Shown here: piece by piece, positions 5,823 to 8,768 of the stretch
How the letters are laid out: each line of letters opens with the position of its first letter
How positions within the stretch are numbered: the stretch's first letter is position 1
Source: a bacterium
GTDB taxonomy: Bacteria > Patescibacteriota > Patescibacteriia > UBA1558 > S5-K13
Assembly: GCA_021106915.1 (NCBI GenBank)
Contig: JAIOTH010000061.1
Span: 1-8,768, forward strand
Direction of reading: 5' to 3'
Length of the DNA: 8,768 nucleotides
Position numbers and translations under genes: made by a program
Notes under the pieces: model-generated
Told to the model about the DNA's origin: nothing
Database searches by the model: none
The model's input: the letters and a program-made list of their open reading frames with translations, nothing else

Positions 5823-5856
5823 AAATTTATTCTATCACAATTGCCTTATAAAACCC

Positions 5857-5903
5857 ATCCTGTTAGATAAATTATCTTAGTTATTTGATTTATCTAACGG
5901 GAT
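5857..5903. promoter_or_regulatory. 16-bp-stem inverted repeat with alternative pairing, possible operator
   Basis: Arms at 5857-5872 and 5888-5903 are complementary over 16 positions with a single T-G wobble, around a 15-nt loop. Within it, TTAGATAA (5863-5870) can pair with TTATCTAA (5890-5897). It can also pair, with one mismatch, with TTATCTTA (5872-5879), so two mutually exclusive hairpins are possible. The element lies upstream of both divergent candidate promoters, which fits a shared operator. No T-run follows directly, so it is not a typical terminator. Confidence 0.45.
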
Positions 5904-5986
5904 AAATATTTTTATCATATTTTATAAATGTATATCATATATACTAAATACGTACTATATTTTTATAATATAGCATATATTTATAA

Positions 5987-6015
5987 TTGTCAAATTTAAA
6001 TAATCCTTTAATAAT
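5987..6015 (+). promoter_or_regulatory. candidate promoter of the surface-protein gene
   Basis: A TTGTCA -35 box (5987-5992) and an AATAAT -10 box (6010-6015) are spaced by 17 bp. This would give a start near 6022 and a 5' leader of about 160 nt before the ATG at 6184. In such AT-rich sequence a match of this quality can arise by chance, but the spacing and position are right. Confidence 0.45.
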
Positions 6016-6183
6016 ATGAAATTAAAAACGTAATTTAGATTAACAATAATAAAAAAATATTACTCTGCCTAGGATTAGCTAATAAAAATCTCCTGGAAAA
6101 AATAAGGATTATGACCTATGATATAAACGAGAATTAAATAAGTAAAATATCATTATCAATTATTAATCTTTAATAACTATATT

Positions 6184-7890
6184 ATGAAAAAATTAAAAAA
6201 TATCTTCTTTAAGAAACATAAAATATTAGGACGTTCCAAAAAAATAGTTTGGATCACTGACTTTATTATTATTCTAGTCGTTAGTCTAGGAATAACTTTG
6301 GCTTATAATATTTATTATATGGGCAAATTTAAAGAAAATATTGTTTTAGAAATCCAAAGTATTAATTCTGAAATTGTTAGTGGGAGGGAAGAAAGTTTCG
6401 AACTCTCCTATCAAAATCAAAATAAAAAAATTATTAAAAATGCCAATTTAACTATTAATCTACCTCAAAATTTTATCTTAACTAAAACCTCTCCTGAAGA
6501 CATATTCGATCCAATTACTAATACCTTCAACCTAGGAAATTTATATCCTGGCGCTAACGGTAAAATAAAAATTACTGGCATTGTTTTGGGAGAAGTAAAT
6601 AGCAAACAAAATCTAATCTTTTTATTAAATTATAAACAAAACACTGTTAATGTAAGCACTTCCTCCTCATTTAGTTATCAAATTGATGAAGCCTTATTTG
6701 ATTTAAAAATTGCTTTCCCCAAAAAAATATATAAAAATGTTTCCTTTGAAACAAAAATAAACCTAAAAAATAAATCTCAACAAAAGATCAAAAATATTGA
6801 GATAAATTTTATTAATGATAATTTAAAAACATCAACATCGAATTATAAAAAAAATGAGCGTTCTCTACAAATAGATGATTTAAATGAATTAGAAGAAAAA
6901 GACATCTCTCTAAATCAAATCATAAATTCCTTGGAAGGGGAACAAAACATTAAAATTGAATGTTATGCTGATATCAATGATCAAAATATAAAATTATTTA
7001 ATATTTCTAAAAATGTATTAATTCACATTCCTGGGTTTAAAACTCAAATTTCTACAAAACAAAATTATGCCCCTGAAAATAAACAATTAAATTTTATCCT
7101 ATCTTATAAAAACGAAAGTGACCAAAATATAAATCAAGTTGTTTTTAATCCTAGCCTAAATGATAATTTTCGTATCCAAAAACTAAATATTGAAGATCCA
7201 AGTGGTAAATTTATTCTTAAAAATAATATCATAATTCTTAATCAACAACTCTTAGCTCAAGAATCTGGAAATATAAAAATTAATTTGGAATTCCAAAAAT
7301 TAAAAAGCATAATTAACCAAAATGTCTATTTAAAAATGGCTACTAACTATGAAAACGAATTCGAAAAAATTGAATATCAAACTCAGTCTACAAATGTCAA
7401 AATTCTGTCTAATTTAGAAGTTAATTCTCGAGCTTATTATTATAGTCCTAAAGGAGATCAATTAGGGATTGGTCCCCTACCACCAATAGTTGATATCCCT
7501 ACTAACTATTGGATATTTTGGGAAATAAATAATTTAGGAAATGATTTAAGTAATTTTGAAATGAAAGCCCAACTCCCAAAAAATGTAACTTGGACTAAGA
7601 ATATTAATGTCTTAAATGGTGAATTACAATATACTGAAACCGATAATTACATAATTTGGAAACTGGATCAAATCAATGCTCAAGGAAATTATAAAGTTGG
7701 TTTTGAAATCAGTTTAATTCCTAAATTAGAAAATGTCGATCAAGTTTTACCATTAATATATAATCTCAAATATCAAACTTTTGATAATTTTTGTGAAACT
7801 GAACTCAGTCAAAATTTAAAAAATTTGGATACTAATTTAAAATATGATCATCTCAGTCTTGGAAAGGGCAAGGTAGAAAGTTTTGAATAA
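6184..7890 (+). CDS. membrane-anchored surface protein with repeated Ig-like (DUF11-type) modules
   Basis: The 568-residue protein starts with a basic cytoplasmic tail (1-20) and one hydrophobic segment (about 21-46, 'IVWITDFIIILVVSLGITLA'). There is no cleavage site, so it is probably anchored by its N-terminus with the rest outside. The exterior consists of four beta-rich modules, roughly 50-165, 170-280, 285-400 and 408-550. The last has the DUF11-like pattern of candidate-phylum cell-surface proteins: 'YYYSPKGDQLGIGPLPP' (418-434), then 'YWIFWEINNLGNDL' and 'LPKNVTWT'. Earlier modules repeat the 'F.L.Y.N.....I.NA.LTI.LP' theme. The role is probably structural or adhesive; no enzymatic motif is seen. 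The ATG at 6184 is chosen because it precedes the basic tail and membrane segment; no SD is visible. It is Asn- and Lys-rich, as expected from the base composition. No hairpin terminator follows. Confidence 0.85.
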   Translation: MKKLKNIFFKKHKILGRSKKIVWITDFIIILVVSLGITLAYNIYYMGKFKENIVLEIQSINSEIVSGREESFELSYQNQNKKIIKNANLTINLPQNFILTKTSPEDIFDPITNTFNLGNLYPGANGKIKITGIVLGEVNSKQNLIFLLNYKQNTVNVSTSSSFSYQIDEALFDLKIAFPKKIYKNVSFETKINLKNKSQQKIKNIEINFINDNLKTSTSNYKKNERSLQIDDLNELEEKDISLNQIINSLEGEQNIKIECYADINDQNIKLFNISKNVLIHIPGFKTQISTKQNYAPENKQLNFILSYKNESDQNINQVVFNPSLNDNFRIQKLNIEDPSGKFILKNNIIILNQQLLAQESGNIKINLEFQKLKSIINQNVYLKMATNYENEFEKIEYQTQSTNVKILSNLEVNSRAYYYSPKGDQLGIGPLPPIVDIPTNYWIFWEINNLGNDLSNFEMKAQLPKNVTWTKNINVLNGELQYTETDNYIIWKLDQINAQGNYKVGFEISLIPKLENVDQVLPLIYNLKYQTFDNFCETELSQNLKNLDTNLKYDHLSLGKGKVESFE

Positions 7891-7928
7891 AATCTCTATT
7901 TTCATACACACTTTTTCATTTAACAGGG

Positions 7929-7961
7929 TTGACTTTTATATAGAAAAATTGGTAATATAAT
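7929..7961 (+). promoter_or_regulatory. promoter of the multi-HTH gene
   Basis: TTGACT (7929-7934) is followed after 18 bp by TAATAT (7953-7958), which overlaps a perfect TATAAT (7956-7961). Transcription would start near 7965-7970, leaving a leader of roughly 55 nt with a strong SD near its end. Together with the SD this is a canonical bacterial expression signal, stronger than those of most neighbours. Confidence 0.6.
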
Positions 7962-8012
7962 CTAATTCTTTAATTATAATTGAATAAATAGTAAATTAAA
8001 AATCAAATATCT

Positions 8013-8019
8013 AGGAGGG
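8013..8019 (+). promoter_or_regulatory. Shine-Dalgarno site fixing the GTG start of the multi-HTH gene
   Basis: AGGAGGG at 8013-8019 is followed after 4 nt by GTG at 8024. An overlapping TTG at 8022 is in another frame and does not open a long reading frame, so GTG 8024 is preferred. Confidence 0.75.
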
Positions 8020-8023
8020 TATT

Positions 8024-8768
8024 GTGAAAAAAGAAGAACAAAAAGCATTATGGTTGAAGTGGGGAAATTGGTTAAAAGAAGTAAGGGAAGCTTTACATTT
8101 AACTCAAGTTGAACTTGCAAAAAACTTAGATCTAGGTATTAACAGTATTTCCTTACGAGAACGAGGAGAAACTGAAATTACTGATGAATTCATATCAAAA
8201 TTTCAAAATCGATATCTCAGAATAAATGCCAATTATATTAAAAACGGAGGAATAATAATGAAAATAGATATACCGAAAACAATAGACTCATCAAAGATAG
8301 TGAAAGAGAGATTTATAAAGTTACTCAAAGAATTAAACTTAAGTCATGATAGTCTTATGAAAAAAATAGGCTATACTGGACCCAGCATGTTTAATCATTA
8401 TTTTTATGAAAAAGGTACTTACACTAGAATAGAACTCTTTAACATTGTTAAAGTGCTATATCCTAAAGTTAACGTAAATTGGCTTCAAAGTGGTAGCGGT
8501 AAAATGTTTGTAAAAATAAGTAAGTCTGCTATTAACATTACTTTTCCTGCCGAAAAAGAATTGCCAGCGAAAAACAAAATAATAATTTGGGAAAGAATTG
8601 AAAAATTAATCAAACTTCAAGACAATGTATCAAAAAATTATTTTATGAAACAACTTGGTTATAAAACTGGTGCAATAGCCAGTAAATACAGCAAAGGTAC
8701 TGCCAATATCACTTCTCTTATCAGAAGAATTATTCGTAATTTTCCTGAATTTGATATCCAATGGATAT
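8024..8768 (+). CDS. multi-domain XRE-family DNA-binding protein with three tandem HTH units, 3' partial
   Basis: The frame is open for 248 codons from GTG 8024 and runs off the right edge. Unit 1 (about 16-77) is a Cro/C1-type HTH: 'LKEVREALHLTQVELAKNL', then 'NSISLRERGE', ending 'INANYIKNGG'. Unit 2 (about 93-163) has 'LKELNLSHDSLMKKIGYTG' and the 'VNVNWLQSGSGKMF' ending typical of phage-repressor-like XRE proteins. Unit 3 (about 189-248) has 'FMKQLGYKTGAIASKYSKG' and 'FPEFDIQWI', closely parallel to unit 2. Units 2 and 3 share the 'K-[IL]-GY' core and the [VF]-[ND]-[VI]-x-W-[LI] ending. The protein should bind DNA in the cytoplasm, possibly at several adjacent operator sites; its targets are unknown. 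An internal SD and ATG between units 1 and 2 could give a shorter product. It is downstream of, and codirectional with, the surface-protein gene but has its own promoter. The HTH assignment is firm for units 1 and 2 and good for unit 3. Confidence 0.85.
   Translation, partial: MKKEEQKALWLKWGNWLKEVREALHLTQVELAKNLDLGINSISLRERGETEITDEFISKFQNRYLRINANYIKNGGIIMKIDIPKTIDSSKIVKERFIKLLKELNLSHDSLMKKIGYTGPSMFNHYFYEKGTYTRIELFNIVKVLYPKVNVNWLQSGSGKMFVKISKSAINITFPAEKELPAKNKIIIWERIEKLIKLQDNVSKNYFMKQLGYKTGAIASKYSKGTANITSLIRRIIRNFPEFDIQWI
8246..8260 (+). promoter_or_regulatory. internal ribosome-binding site and in-frame ATG
   Basis: GGAGG (8246-8250), a 7-nt spacer and ATG (8258-8260) lie inside the multi-HTH gene, in frame, exactly between HTH units 1 and 2 (codon 79). 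By spacing and strength this is at least as good as the GTG start's own site. It could direct synthesis of a form lacking the first HTH unit, or mark the joint of two formerly separate genes. Confidence 0.5.

Larger units (their letters stand above)
5770..6183. other. 414-bp AT-rich divergent intergenic region
   Basis: This spacer separates the minus-strand 79-aa gene from the plus-strand surface-protein gene. It is almost entirely A and T, with several short palindromic runs between about 5920 and 5985. It holds the inverted repeat at 5857-5903, a candidate -10 box facing left (5822-5817) and a candidate promoter facing right (5987-6015). A leader of about 160 nt would precede the surface-protein gene. 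No RNA gene or riboswitch was recognised. Confidence 0.6.

Noticed and set aside
6111..6137. Eight-codon leader peptide (MTYDINEN) before the surface-protein gene
   Set aside because: The AAGGA before it is only 2 nt from the ATG, and no attenuator-like structure or codon run follows, so it is probably chance.
7891..7928. Terminator after the surface-protein gene
   Set aside because: The sequence has T-rich runs but no hairpin of useful length, so readthrough into the multi-HTH gene cannot be excluded.

Overview
The window is an AT-rich bacterial segment, probably from a Candidate Phyla Radiation (Patescibacteria) genome. Four things suggest this: a small single-membrane-anchored surface protein with repeated DUF11-like modules, several short lineage-type hypothetical proteins, many genes without a Shine-Dalgarno (SD) sequence, and GC-rich palindromic repeats in the AT-rich spacers. 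TAA, TGA and TAG all end recognisable genes, so the code looks standard. The phylum-level assignment is inference; no rRNA or ribosomal protein gene is present.

Left part, minus strand, read right to left. A small conserved-type hypothetical gene (5769-5530), thioredoxin trxA (5340-5020) and a Glu/Leu/Phe/Val-type dehydrogenase, probably gdhA (4939-3734), are followed by a strong bidirectional terminator (3689-3719). Next is rnhB (3626-2994), whose extended -10 promoter is so close to the ATG that the message may be leaderless. A MYG1/DHH-like gene follows, split by one in-frame TAG into a 55-codon head (2821-2654) and a 273-codon body (2593-1772). Then come a 361-residue protein with a degenerate kinase-like motif order (1755-670) and a 78-residue protein (683-447) overlapping it by 14 bp with an excellent SD. 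A terminator (406-437) closes this group, and a clean promoter (358-330) drives uvrA, of which only the first 97 codons are in the window.

The spacer between trxA and the small gene (5341-5529) holds three structured GC-rich elements: an imperfect hairpin, a 28-bp perfect palindrome, and a pentameric repeat bounded by 9-bp direct repeats. A fourth element of the same general kind lies at 2861-2909, downstream of rnhB. They look like dispersed intergenic repeats.

Right part, plus strand. A 414-bp, extremely AT-rich divergent spacer (5770-6183) carries a 16-bp-stem inverted repeat and a candidate promoter for a 568-residue membrane-anchored surface protein (6184-7890). After it comes a near-consensus promoter and strong SD for a long reading frame that runs off the right edge (8024-8768). 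It encodes at least three tandem XRE/Cro-C1-like helix-turn-helix units, with a second strong SD and in-frame ATG inside it. This is the most unusual gene here.

I see no tRNA, rRNA, CRISPR array, transposase or complete defence system. The most interesting signals are the triple-HTH regulator with its internal start, the TAG-split DHH-like gene, the possible pseudokinase with its coupled small partner, and the cluster of structured repeats.
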